Assembly (NCBI GenBank): GCA_046717125.1
Contig: JBKJVQ010000003.1
Location: 1 to 8,404 of the forward strand
Direction of reading: 5' to 3'
Length of the DNA stretch: 8,404 bases
From: JBKJVQ01 sp046717125
Lineage (GTDB): Bacteria > Pseudomonadota > Alphaproteobacteria > Rhizobiales > Methyloligellaceae
Under the pieces are notes generated by a model, which was not told the DNA's origin, did not search any database, and saw nothing but the letters and a program-made list of their open reading frames with translations. Below, one piece after another: positions 1 to 7,363 of the stretch. The position numbers and the translations under genes are program-made. Every line of letters begins with the position of its first letter. Positions within the stretch are counted from its first letter, which is position 1.

Positions 1-239
1 GCCAAAGCGAGCTGACGTTCTATTTCTCCGACCATGACGGCGGTCCGGAGCCGACCAAGGGGGCTTCCGGCCGCGCTGTGATCCAGGCGGACGGCAAGAC
101 CACGATCGTCAATCTCACGCCAGCCGATCCAAACAGGCTCGTCGGCAAGCTTGATGCGCCTCTGGCGAAGGGAGCGAAGATCGCACTCACGTCGAAGATC
201 GCCGGCCACGGCATGAACGCCCGCTTCATCAAGGACTAG
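1..239 (+). CDS. Probable periplasmic protein of copper operon, C-terminal fragment
   Basis: Open reading frame entering from the left edge (first full codon at base 3) and ending with TAG at 237-239; about 78 residues are visible. The fragment has alternating polar and hydrophobic stretches rich in Gly, Thr and Lys, consistent with a small beta-sandwich, and no transmembrane helix. It contains a DHDGGPEPTKGA segment and ends GHGMNARFIKD. I recall similar beta-rich segments in periplasmic proteins of heavy-metal resistance loci, but I cannot name a family from this piece. It lies 56 bp upstream of the DUF305 gene on the same strand, so it is probably the preceding gene of the same copper operon. 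The N-terminus and any signal peptide lie outside the window. That the frame is coding is well supported by the codon pattern and by the neighbour; function is inferred from context only. Confidence 0.7.
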   Translation, partial: QSELTFYFSDHDGGPEPTKGASGRAVIQADGKTTIVNLTPADPNRLVGKLDAPLAKGAKIALTSKIAGHGMNARFIKD

Positions 240-247
240 AACTTTCT

Positions 248-280
248 CGGCCCAGATGCGGTTCTCAATGAAGAGGGCCG
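248..280 (+). repeat. Short inverted repeat in the leader of the DUF305 gene
   Basis: CGGCCC at 248-253 and GGGCCG at 275-280 are perfect 6-bp inverted arms around a 21-nt loop, ending 4 nt before the AGGAG ribosome-binding site of the DUF305 gene. In mRNA this could form a GC-only stem between the two cistrons. There is no T-run after it, so it is not a factor-independent terminator. Arms this short occur by chance in GC-rich DNA. Confidence 0.25.
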
Positions 281-295
281 CTACAGGAGTGCCAG

Positions 296-652
296 ATGAA
301 TTCCTTGATCAGGTTTGCCGCCATCGCCGGGTTTGCGGCGCTGCCGCTCTTCGCCATTGCGCAGGAAGCGCATGACCACGGCGCGATGAAGCCGGAAGAG
401 GCCGGCGCCCAGACCGGTTACGAGAAGGCCATGATGGATGCGCATATGAAGATGATGAAGGACATGGACATCAAGCCGACCGGCGATGCCGACAGGGACT
501 TCGTGACCATGATGATCCCCCACCATCAGGGGGCGGTCGACATGGCGAAGGTGCAGCTCGAGTACGGTAAGGATCCGGAGCTTCTTGCGCTCGCCAAATC
601 GATCATCGCGAGTCAGGAGAAAGAGATCGCGCAGATGAAGGCGTGGAAATAG
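296..652 (+). CDS. DUF305 family secreted copper-binding protein
   Basis: A 118-residue protein of the DUF305 family, which includes the copper-binding CopM of cyanobacteria. Members are exported ferritin-like helical proteins that bind copper through Met and His. Residues 1-22 form a signal peptide: Arg6, a hydrophobic core, and an AIA site with likely cleavage after Ala22. The mature protein starts with a His-containing segment (H26, H28), followed by a Met-rich helix at 46-57 (seven Met or His positions: M46, M47, H50, M51, M53, M54, M57). The family signature is at 72-83 (MMIPHHQGAVDM). The length is normal for a single-domain member. The ATG is fixed by AGGAG at 285-289, 6 nt upstream. 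It sits between the upstream periplasmic-type gene and copA on the same strand, so it probably buffers or passes on periplasmic copper. The family call is firm; the metal is inferred from the family and the adjacent Cu(I) ATPase. Confidence 0.92.
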   Translation: MNSLIRFAAIAGFAALPLFAIAQEAHDHGAMKPEEAGAQTGYEKAMMDAHMKMMKDMDIKPTGDADRDFVTMMIPHHQGAVDMAKVQLEYGKDPELLALAKSIIASQEKEIAQMKAWK

Positions 653-696
653 GCCGAATGACCCCTGCCGTCATCCCCTGCCGGGGCGGTTCTGCG

Positions 697-3093
697 ATGG
701 AAAAAGATAAGCAGCACGGGTCCGGTGGACATGGAGGACCGGACGGCGATGTCCACCATGGCCATGCCCATGCCGCCGATCACGATGCTGGGACACACGA
801 TCACCGCGTGACAGATCCGGTTTGCGGCATGTCGGTCGACCCGCATACGACGCCACACCGGGCCGAATTCGGGGGCCGGACCTGGCATTTCTGCTCGGCG
901 GGATGCCGCACGAAGTTCGAAAGCGAGCCGCAGCGTTATCTCGATCCCGCGCTGGCGACGGACGCGGAGCCAGTACCGGAAGGCGCCATCTACACCTGCC
1001 CTATGCACCCGGAAATCCGGCGAGAGGGACCCGGCTCCTGTCCGATCTGCGGCATGGCGCTCGAGCCCGAGCTTGTCAGCGCCGACGAGCAGCCGAACGA
1101 AGAGCTCCTCGACATGCGGCGGCGGTTTCGGGTCGGCGTTCTCCTGGCCCTTCCCGTCCTGATCCTCGAGATGGGCGGACACCTGACCGGCCTGTCGTCA
1201 TGGATCGGCCAGCAGACATCGAACTGGCTGCAGCTTCTGTTCGCAACGCCGGTCGTGCTGTGGGCGGGCCGGCCGTTTTTTGTCCGCGGCTGGCAATCGG
1301 TCGTCACGCGCAACCTCAACATGTTCACCCTGATCGCGCTCGGCACAGGCATCGCCTGGGTCTACAGCGTAATCGCAACCATCGCTCCCGGGCTGTTTCC
1401 GCCCGCTTTGCGCGATGCGGGCGGCGCGGTCGGCGTGTATTTCGAGGCAGCCGCGGTGATCACAGTGCTGGTGCTGCTCGGGCAGGTGCTGGAGCTGCGC
1501 GCGCGGGCGGAAACGAGCGGCGCGATCCGTGCGCTGCTCGATCTCACGCCCAAGACCGCGCGGCGTTTTCGCGAGGATGGAGTCGAGGAAGATGTCGACC
1601 TCGCGGAGGTGCATCCCGGCGACCGGCTGCGCGTCAGGCCCGGCGAGCGGGTGCCGGTCGACGGCGCGGTCATCGAGGGCAAGAGCGCGGTCGACGAGTC
1701 GATGGTGACGGGCGAATCGATGCCGGTCGCGAAGGCTCAAGGCGCGGCCGTGATCGGCGGCACGGTGAACCAGACCGGCGGCTTCATCATGCGCGCCGAC
1801 AAAATCGGAAGCGAGACCATGCTCGCCCGCATCGTGCAGATGGTGGCGCAGGCGCAGCGGAGCCGCGCGCCGATCCAGCGCCTTGCCGATCAGGTCGCCG
1901 GCTGGTTCGTGCCGCTGGTGATCGGCGTCGCAGCCCTCGCCTTCATCGCCTGGTCGATCTTCGGGCCGGAGCCGCGTCTCACCTTCGCCCTGATCGCCGC
2001 AGTGTCGGTCCTCATCATCGCCTGCCCCTGCGCCCTCGGCCTCGCGACGCCCATGTCGGTGATGGTGGGCGTCGGCCGCGGCGCGCAGGCGGGCGTGTTG
2101 ATCCGGGACGCCGAGGCGCTGGAGCGGCTCGAGAAGGTCGACACGCTCGTCGTCGACAAGACCGGCACCCTGACGGAGGGTCGGCCGACGGTTGTGGCGA
2201 TTCGCCCGGCGAAAGAGATGGGCGAGGCGGATCTCATCCGTTTGGCCGCGACGCTCGAGAAGGCGAGCGAGCATCCGCTGGCGCGCCCCATTGTCGAGTT
2301 GGCGGCTGAGCGCGGCGGCGCACTCGGCGAGGCGCGCGATTTCGACGCCCCCTCCGGCAAAGGCGTCACCGGGCGCGTTGACGGAAGCCGGGTTGTGATC
2401 GGCAACCGGCGCATCATGGCGGAAGCGGGTATCTCCACAGGGGAACTCGACGGGGAAGCCGAGCTTCTGCGTGAGGAGGGCGCAACCGCGATTTACGTCG
2501 GCGTGGATGGCGAGCTGGCCGGCGTGATCGGCATAGCCGATCCGGTCAAGGCGACGGCGCGCGAGGCGGTTGCGGCCCTGAAGGAAGCCGGCATCAGGAT
2601 CGTGCTGCTGACCGGCGACAACGCCACCACGGCACGGGCGGTCGCGCGCCACCTCGGCATTGAAGATGTGGAGGCGGAGGTTCTTCCTGAAGACAAGGCC
2701 AAGGCGGTCGAACGCCTGCGCTCGGAAGGGCGGGTGGTCGCGATGGCGGGCGACGGGGTCAACGATGCGCCGGCGCTCGCGGCGGCCGATGTCGGCATTG
2801 CGATGGGGACGGGCACGGACGTCGCAATCGAGAGCGCGGGCGTGACGCTGGTCAGGGGCGATCTGACCGGGATCGTGCGGGCGCGCCTTCTCTCGCAAGC
2901 CACGATGCGCAACATCCGCCAGAATCTGTTTTTCGCCTTCGTCTACAACGCGGCGGGCGTGCCGGTTGCGGCCGGCGTGCTGTATCCGGTTTTCGGCGTT
3001 CTGCTCTCGCCGATGATTGCCGCTGCGGCGATGGCGCTATCCTCCGTGAGCGTGATCGGCAACGCGCTGCGGCTGCGCAGTATACGGATTTAA
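697..3093 (+). CDS. copA: Cu(I)-exporting P1B-type ATPase with YHS and metal-binding N-terminal domains
   Basis: With ATG at 697 the protein has 798 residues. It is an inner-membrane ATPase that would pump Cu(I), possibly Ag(I), out of the cytoplasm. Order: His-rich tail (nine His in residues 7-36); YHS domain about 39-83 (DPVCGM at 40-45); heavy-metal-binding domain about 99-124 (YTCPMHP, then C115-x2-C118); helices near 146-163, 177-195, 208-229, 248-268, 403-423, 428-452, 744-765 and 773-793. P-type motifs: TGES 338-341, CPC 443-445 followed by x6-P, DKTGT 487-491 (phosphorylated Asp), HP 526-527, TGDN 639-642, GDGVND 685-690. YN-x4-P (Y750, N751, P756) and M779 with S782/S783 mark the Cu(I) subgroup P1B-1. 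The usual GMxCxxC HMA domain is absent. Start: GGGGCGG lies 7 nt before ATG 697; in-frame ATG 658 and GTG 643 (overlapping the DUF305 stop) are alternatives with poorer ribosome sites. The gene symbol reflects function, not proven orthology. Confidence 0.95.
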   Translation: MEKDKQHGSGGHGGPDGDVHHGHAHAADHDAGTHDHRVTDPVCGMSVDPHTTPHRAEFGGRTWHFCSAGCRTKFESEPQRYLDPALATDAEPVPEGAIYTCPMHPEIRREGPGSCPICGMALEPELVSADEQPNEELLDMRRRFRVGVLLALPVLILEMGGHLTGLSSWIGQQTSNWLQLLFATPVVLWAGRPFFVRGWQSVVTRNLNMFTLIALGTGIAWVYSVIATIAPGLFPPALRDAGGAVGVYFEAAAVITVLVLLGQVLELRARAETSGAIRALLDLTPKTARRFREDGVEEDVDLAEVHPGDRLRVRPGERVPVDGAVIEGKSAVDESMVTGESMPVAKAQGAAVIGGTVNQTGGFIMRADKIGSETMLARIVQMVAQAQRSRAPIQRLADQVAGWFVPLVIGVAALAFIAWSIFGPEPRLTFALIAAVSVLIIACPCALGLATPMSVMVGVGRGAQAGVLIRDAEALERLEKVDTLVVDKTGTLTEGRPTVVAIRPAKEMGEADLIRLAATLEKASEHPLARPIVELAAERGGALGEARDFDAPSGKGVTGRVDGSRVVIGNRRIMAEAGISTGELDGEAELLREEGATAIYVGVDGELAGVIGIADPVKATAREAVAALKEAGIRIVLLTGDNATTARAVARHLGIEDVEAEVLPEDKAKAVERLRSEGRVVAMAGDGVNDAPALAAADVGIAMGTGTDVAIESAGVTLVRGDLTGIVRARLLSQATMRNIRQNLFFAFVYNAAGVPVAAGVLYPVFGVLLSPMIAAAAMALSSVSVIGNALRLRSIRI

Positions 3094-3097
3094 CCGC

Positions 3098-6000
3098 TCA
3101 GGCGCTTTGTTCGTTGGCGCCGCCCATCGCAATCAGCTCCGCGTCGCCGCCCGAAGCGGCGGTGTTGACTGTGACGGTCTGCTCGGCGGCGAAGCGATGC
3201 AGATAGTGCGGCCCGCCCGCCTTTGGGCCGGTGCCCGAAAGACCGTGACCGCCGAAGGGCTGCACGCCGACGACAGCGCCAATCATGTTGCGGTTGACGT
3301 AGACATTGCCGACAGGGAGCCGCGCGATGACCCGCTCGACCGTGTCGTCGATGCGGGAGTGGATGCCAAGCGTCAGGCCGTAGCCGGTATCGGCGATAGC
3401 ACTAACCATCGTGTCGAAATCTTCGGCGCGGTACCGCACGACGTGAAGGATGGGGCCGAACACTTCCTCCGCCAGAACCTCGGGCCGATCGAGTTCGAAA
3501 ATATGCGGCGCGACATAGAGGCCGTCGTCCGGCGCATGCCCGGCATAGGCCACGGTAGCGGAGCGCGTCATGGCCTCGATGTGCACGTCGAGCCGTGCTT
3601 TGGCCTCCCGGTCGATCACCGGCCCGATATGGGTCGCGGCGTCGCGCGGGTCGCCGATCTTTAGTTCCCGCGCCGCTCCCACCATCATGGCGATCATGCG
3701 GTCCGCGACGTCCTCCTGTACGAGAGCCAAGCGTAGCGCCGAGCAGCGCTGACCGGCCGAGCGGAAGGCGGAGGCGACGACGTCGTCCGCGACCTGCTCT
3801 GGAAGCGCCGTCGCGTCGACGATCATGGCGTTGATGCCGCCGGTCTCCGCGATCAACGGCACGATCGGGCCGTCTTTGGCGGCGAGAGCGCGGTTGATGA
3901 GACGGGCGACTTCAGTCGAACCGGTGAAGACGACGCCCGCAACATCCGGGTGCACCACGAGCGCCGCCCCGACACTGCCGTCGCCCGGCGCGAACTGGAG
4001 CGCGGTTTCCGGCACGCCGGCCTCGTGCAGCAGACGCGTGGCCTCGGCCGCCACGAGCGGCGTCTGCTCTGCGGGCTTGGCCACCACGGTATTGCCAGCC
4101 ATCAGCGCGGCCGTGATCTGACCAAGAAAGATGGCGAGCGGGAAATTCCATGGTGAGATCGCAACGAACACGCCGCGGCCGCGCAGGCGCAGCACGTTCG
4201 ACTCGCCTGTCGGCCCCGGCATGAGCCGGCGGCTGCCGAACAGAACGCGGCCCTCGGAAGCGTAATATCGGCAGTAGTCGACCGCCTCGCGCAGCTCTGA
4301 GAGGGCGTCGTCGAGCGTCTTGCCGCCTTCCGCCTGGAGGAGATGCAGGAACTGGCCGCGCCGCTCCTCGATAAGGTCCGCCGCGCGCTCCAAAGTGGCG
4401 GCGCGCTCCTCTGAGGGCCGGCTGCTCCAATCCGCAAAACCGCGTCGCGCGGCTTCCATCGCTGTATCGGCGATCTCGGATCCTGCCTCGATGACAGCGC
4501 CAACGACTTGGCCGTCGATCGGGCTTAAGACCGATCGCACATGACCCGGTTGCGGCCGGCCATCCAGCAACGGCCGGGCCTCGAACGGGCCGACCTCTCC
4601 GCCGCGCCGCACTTCCGCCAAGAGCGCATCGAGCGAAGCGCGATCTCCGAACTCGACGCCGCGCGAGTTCAATCGTGCAGGGCCGTAGAGGTCGCGGGGC
4701 AAAGGCAGCTTCGAGTGACGCGCTGCTTCAGGCGAACCGACCAGCGAAGAGGGGCGACGCAGGAGTTGCTCGACCGGCACGTCCGGGTCGGCAGCGGCGG
4801 ACACGAAGGACGAGTTGGCCCCGTTTTCCAGCAGCCGCCGCACCAGATAGGCGAGCAGCTCGCGGTGGCCGCCGACCGGCGCATAGGTGCGGCAGGCGAT
4901 GTCGGGCCTCGATTCGATCAGCCTCTCGTAAAGCGCCTCGCCCATGCCGTGCAGGCGCTGGAACTCATAGCTTCGGTTCCCCTCGCTGTCGCTGCCCGCG
5001 CGCTCGACGATCTCGGCGACGGTGAGCGCGTTGTGCGTGGCGAACTGCGGATAGAGGTGTGGGCGCGCGCGCAGCAACTGTTCGGCGGAGGCGAGATAGT
5101 TGAGGTCGGTCATCGCCTTGCGGGTGAAGACGGGATAGTCTGCAAGACCTCGCTCCTGCGCGCGCTTGATTTCGGTATCCCAATAGGCGCCCTTGACGAG
5201 CCTCACCGTCATCGGGCGGTTGCAGCGCACGGCGAGGTTTGCCGCCCACGCGATCACCGCCTGCGCCCGCTTCTGATAGGCCTGCACGGCGAGGCCGAAC
5301 CCGGACCAGCCTGCGAGGGCATCCCCGGCGAAGACCGCGCCGATCACTTCGAGAGACAGTTCGAGCCGATCCGCCTCCTCAGCGTCGACCGTGAAATGGA
5401 GGTCGAAGGCCTTCGCCTTGGCCGCAAGCTCGGCGACGCGCGGGACAAGCTCGGTTAAAACCCTCTGCCGGCTGACGGCTTCGTAGCGGGGATGCAGGGC
5501 CGAGAGCTTGACGGAGATGCCGGGCCGATCGGGAGGTGGAGCGTCTCCTGCGGCGCGGCCTATCGCGTCGATCGCCGCGCTGTAGCTTTCGCAATACGTA
5601 CGGGCGTCCGCGGAGGTGCGGGCACCCTCGCCCAGCATGTCGAATGAGTATCGGGAGAGATGTCCGTTGTCCGACCGGGCGCGCTCCAGGGCCTCTCCGA
5701 TGGTCTGGCCGAACACGAAATGATTGCCCATTACGCGCATGGCCTGGCGGGTCGCGGCGCGTATCGCCGGCGCGCCAAGCCGTTTGGCCATCTGGCGCAG
5801 GATGCCTTCCGGCGTCTCGCCGGGCTGGATCAGCCGGGCTGTGACGCCGAGCGCCCAGGCCGAGGCGCTGACCAATAAAGCGTCCGACCTGCCCTCATGG
5901 TGCGCGAAGTCGCCCTGCTCCAGCTTGTCCTCGATCAGGCGGTCGGCGGTGGCGGCGTCCGGCACGCGCAGCAGCGATTCCGCCAGGACCATGAGGGCGA

Positions 6001-6244
6001 GACCCTCCCTGGTCGAGATCGCGTACTCGCGCAGCATGTCCTCGACGCCGCCGAAGCCGGACCCCCCTGCTCGGATGGCCGCAATCAGGTCGCGGGCGCG
6101 GGCATCGATCCTTTGCTCACGCTCGGGCGCAAGCCAGACGGCGGAAAGCAGCCGGCGCGCGACGGCGACGTCGTCCTCAGCGTACGGCGCGTCGAGCACG
6201 GACGAAACGAATGTCGGTGGGAGGCGGGTGGCGGAAGCAGACAT
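3098..6244 (-). CDS. putA: Bifunctional proline dehydrogenase / L-glutamate gamma-semialdehyde dehydrogenase
   Basis: A 1048-residue PutA. It oxidises proline to P5C with FAD, passing electrons to the membrane quinone pool, then oxidises glutamate semialdehyde to glutamate with NAD+. Order: helical arm about 1-120; PRODH beta/alpha barrel about 190-475, with VKGAYWDTE around K351-W355 and the substrate-binding Arg pair R469/R470 (YLVRRLLENG); ALDH domain about 560-1030, with SPWNF (N700), FTGSTEV (G775), catalytic-region E800 and nucleophile C834 (SAGQRCSALR). The length fits the short PutA type without the extra C-terminal domain. The N-terminal ribbon-helix-helix DNA-binding domain of enterobacterial PutA is missing, so it should be a pure enzyme. 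No Lrp-type regulator gene is visible beside it. ATG 6244 has only a weak upstream purine stretch. It is the last of four same-strand genes, 63 bp after the DUF5985 gene, and its stop is 4 bp from the convergent copA stop. Confidence 0.97.
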   Translation of the reverse strand: MSASATRLPPTFVSSVLDAPYAEDDVAVARRLLSAVWLAPEREQRIDARARDLIAAIRAGGSGFGGVEDMLREYAISTREGLALMVLAESLLRVPDAATADRLIEDKLEQGDFAHHEGRSDALLVSASAWALGVTARLIQPGETPEGILRQMAKRLGAPAIRAATRQAMRVMGNHFVFGQTIGEALERARSDNGHLSRYSFDMLGEGARTSADARTYCESYSAAIDAIGRAAGDAPPPDRPGISVKLSALHPRYEAVSRQRVLTELVPRVAELAAKAKAFDLHFTVDAEEADRLELSLEVIGAVFAGDALAGWSGFGLAVQAYQKRAQAVIAWAANLAVRCNRPMTVRLVKGAYWDTEIKRAQERGLADYPVFTRKAMTDLNYLASAEQLLRARPHLYPQFATHNALTVAEIVERAGSDSEGNRSYEFQRLHGMGEALYERLIESRPDIACRTYAPVGGHRELLAYLVRRLLENGANSSFVSAAADPDVPVEQLLRRPSSLVGSPEAARHSKLPLPRDLYGPARLNSRGVEFGDRASLDALLAEVRRGGEVGPFEARPLLDGRPQPGHVRSVLSPIDGQVVGAVIEAGSEIADTAMEAARRGFADWSSRPSEERAATLERAADLIEERRGQFLHLLQAEGGKTLDDALSELREAVDYCRYYASEGRVLFGSRRLMPGPTGESNVLRLRGRGVFVAISPWNFPLAIFLGQITAALMAGNTVVAKPAEQTPLVAAEATRLLHEAGVPETALQFAPGDGSVGAALVVHPDVAGVVFTGSTEVARLINRALAAKDGPIVPLIAETGGINAMIVDATALPEQVADDVVASAFRSAGQRCSALRLALVQEDVADRMIAMMVGAARELKIGDPRDAATHIGPVIDREAKARLDVHIEAMTRSATVAYAGHAPDDGLYVAPHIFELDRPEVLAEEVFGPILHVVRYRAEDFDTMVSAIADTGYGLTLGIHSRIDDTVERVIARLPVGNVYVNRNMIGAVVGVQPFGGHGLSGTGPKAGGPHYLHRFAAEQTVTVNTAASGGDAELIAMGGANEQSA

Positions 6245-6307
6245 CGCGCAATACTCGGATGACGCAACGTAGCGCCAATCCCGCTATTTTTCCCGCTCGC
6301 AGCTCGC

Positions 6308-6598
6308 CTATTCGGGGGTCGAGCGCAAATTCGGCCTGTTCCAGTTCTTGCCCACAATCGCGACGATCAGGACCGCGAAACCGGCCAGACGAATGAAATA
6401 GATCCAGCTCTGCTCCTCGCGCGGGATGCCTGACAGGGTCAGGAGCGTCTGATTCAGCGCAAACAGCCAAAAGGACAGGCCGAACGCGGCGAACAGCACG
6501 TCGCCGGTTCGCCTCCAGAACCGGAAGAAGAAGAGCCCGGCAATGGCGAACCCCATCGTGATCAAGCCGGAAAAAAACGCCATCAGCGTGGGCGACAC
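6308..6598 (-). CDS. DUF5985-like small membrane protein (second of a tandem pair)
   Basis: A 96-residue protein with three predicted transmembrane helices near 6-26, 33-55 and 65-83, and a charged C-terminus (KNWNRPNLRSTPE). It has the pattern I associate with DUF5985 proteins: an aromatic helix ending in FRFWRRT, then a long helix with FALNQ, then an acidic turn (PREEQ) before the last helix. I recognise the family from memory and give it as probable. The start is GTG at 6598, supported by AGGAG 7 nt upstream; the in-frame ATG at 6583 would remove five residues and has no such site. It begins 13 bp after the stop of the preceding DUF5985 gene, so the two are almost certainly co-transcribed. 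Function unknown; by its topology it may be a small inner-membrane partner or sensor subunit. Confidence 0.85.
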   Translation of the reverse strand: MSPTLMAFFSGLITMGFAIAGLFFFRFWRRTGDVLFAAFGLSFWLFALNQTLLTLSGIPREEQSWIYFIRLAGFAVLIVAIVGKNWNRPNLRSTPE

Positions 6599-6605
6599 GG
6601 CGCAG

Positions 6606-6610
6606 CTCCT
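6606..6610 (-). promoter_or_regulatory. Ribosome-binding site fixing a GTG start
   Basis: AGGAG on the minus strand, 7 nt before GTG 6598. It selects the GTG over the in-frame ATG at 6583 of the second DUF5985 gene. It lies directly downstream of the TAA (6612-6614) of the first DUF5985 gene, a layout that favours coupled translation. Confidence 0.7.
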
Positions 6611-6611
6611 C

Positions 6612-6881
6612 TTAGTCGAGTTCCCAGACGAGGCCGTAAAGCATTGTCGCGACGGCAGAGAGATGGGTCAGTGTACGCCAGACGCCGAAGTCATAGTCGG
6701 TGAACAGCAAAATATCCGTCACTACAAAGAAATTGTTCAGTGCCAGCAATACAAAGCAGGCGGCGCTCCAGAGCAGAAACGGAGAGCGGTTAATCAGGTA
6801 GCTTCGTACCAGCAGCCAGCCGCACGACGCGCTTGCGAGAAAACACAAGACATAAACGACCGGCGCGATCGACGACATCAC
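6612..6881 (-). CDS. DUF5985-like small membrane protein (first of a tandem pair)
   Basis: An 89-residue membrane protein with three predicted helices near 5-26, 34-57 and 70-87, and almost no soluble part. The segment LLVRSYLIN followed by FVLLALNN matches in spacing the FFFRFWRRT and WLFALNQ segments of the next gene, so the two are divergent tandem paralogs. I assign it to DUF5985 from memory of the family pattern. The start is GTG at 6881, directly followed by ATG at 6878; AAGGA at 6889-6893 is 7 nt from the GTG and 10 nt from the ATG, so GTG is slightly favoured and the difference is one residue. The gap to the stop of the upstream regulator gene is 3 bp. No catalytic motif is visible. 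Function unknown. Confidence 0.85.
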   Translation of the reverse strand: MMSSIAPVVYVLCFLASASCGWLLVRSYLINRSPFLLWSAACFVLLALNNFFVVTDILLFTDYDFGVWRTLTHLSAVATMLYGLVWELD

Positions 6882-6884
6882 CCG

Positions 6885-7250
6885 TCAGTCCTTCAGCTTG
6901 AACGCTTCGGAGAACACGCGCAGCTTGTCGTTGGGCGCAGTCATGATCGCCTTCATCACCGAAATCGGCTTTTCTTTGTAGAGATCATCGACCTGACCGA
7001 CCATCCGGTCGATATCGGATGACGCAGGCTGATATTTATAAACATCATCTTCGAGCGTCACGAGCCCGGCGGACTGGAGCTGGGCGACGGTCTCGTTGAT
7101 GATGGTTTCGCTGCCGCGCAGCTCGCGGACAAGGTCGTCCGACCGCCATCCGCGCCCCGGATCGCGTCTCAGGAACAGCAGCAACTCCAGCGCCCACACC
7201 GATTTGATCGACGATTGGACAAAAGCGAGGACTTCGTCTTGATGCTTCAA
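6885..7250 (-). CDS. Small winged-helix-like transcriptional regulator (putative)
   Basis: A 121-residue soluble protein with no signal peptide or membrane helix. Residues 7-29 form an amphipathic helix (SVWALELLLFLRRD), followed by a helix-turn-helix-like stretch at 35-64 (WRSDDLVRELRG, then ETIINETVAQLQSAGLV) and a short beta wing at 65-74 (TLEDDVYKYQ). That is the order of a winged-helix DNA-binding domain. The C-terminal 45 residues are helical and charged and could be a dimerisation helix. I cannot place it in a named family. The start is TTG at 7250: the frame is open upstream only to TGA at 7269-7271 and holds no ATG or GTG, and the next GTG would cut away the first helix. GAAG lies just upstream. 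It is the first gene of the leftward cluster, 3 bp before the DUF5985 pair, and divergent from the HAMP sensor gene, so control of one or both units is plausible. Confidence 0.8.
   Translation of the reverse strand: MKHQDEVLAFVQSSIKSVWALELLLFLRRDPGRGWRSDDLVRELRGSETIINETVAQLQSAGLVTLEDDVYKYQPASSDIDRMVGQVDDLYKEKPISVMKAIMTAPNDKLRVFSEAFKLKD
6889..6893 (-). promoter_or_regulatory. Ribosome-binding site inside the end of the regulator gene
   Basis: AAGGA on the minus strand, 7 nt before GTG 6881, lying within the last codons of the regulator gene. This arrangement suggests translational coupling between the regulator and the first DUF5985 gene, and it supports the GTG start. Confidence 0.6.
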
Positions 7251-7363
7251 ATCGGCTTCATGATTCGATCACGGACGGTTGAATGTCCGGGAGACTAGCA
7301 GACCGATCTCATTTCGCAATCGCACAGGCGCCGACAAAATGTGCAGTTCAGCAAAATTTAGTG

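Noticed and set aside
822..2309. A 495-codon open frame on the + strand, overlapping copA in another frame
   Set aside because: The product is dominated by Arg, Gly and Ala, as expected of a shifted reading of GC-rich codons; copA explains the region.
1198..2898. A 566-codon open frame antisense to copA
   Set aside because: It lies opposite strongly conserved ATPase motifs; its product is His/Arg/Asp-rich low-complexity sequence with no recognisable domain, typical of antisense frames in GC-rich genes.
3067..3121. Short hairpins CTGCG/CGCAG (3067-3080) and GGCGC/GCGCC (3101-3121) as a copA/putA terminator
   Set aside because: Stems of 5 bp without a T-run on either strand, both inside coding sequence; not enough to call a terminator.
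4541..5458. A 305-codon + strand open frame inside putA
   Set aside because: It is opposite conserved PRODH and ALDH coding sequence; no ribosome site or domain.
6245..6307. A second EcfG-like promoter in front of putA (minus strand)
   Set aside because: It reads GGAAA rather than GGAAC and the distance to CGTT is 19 nt, outside the accepted spacing.
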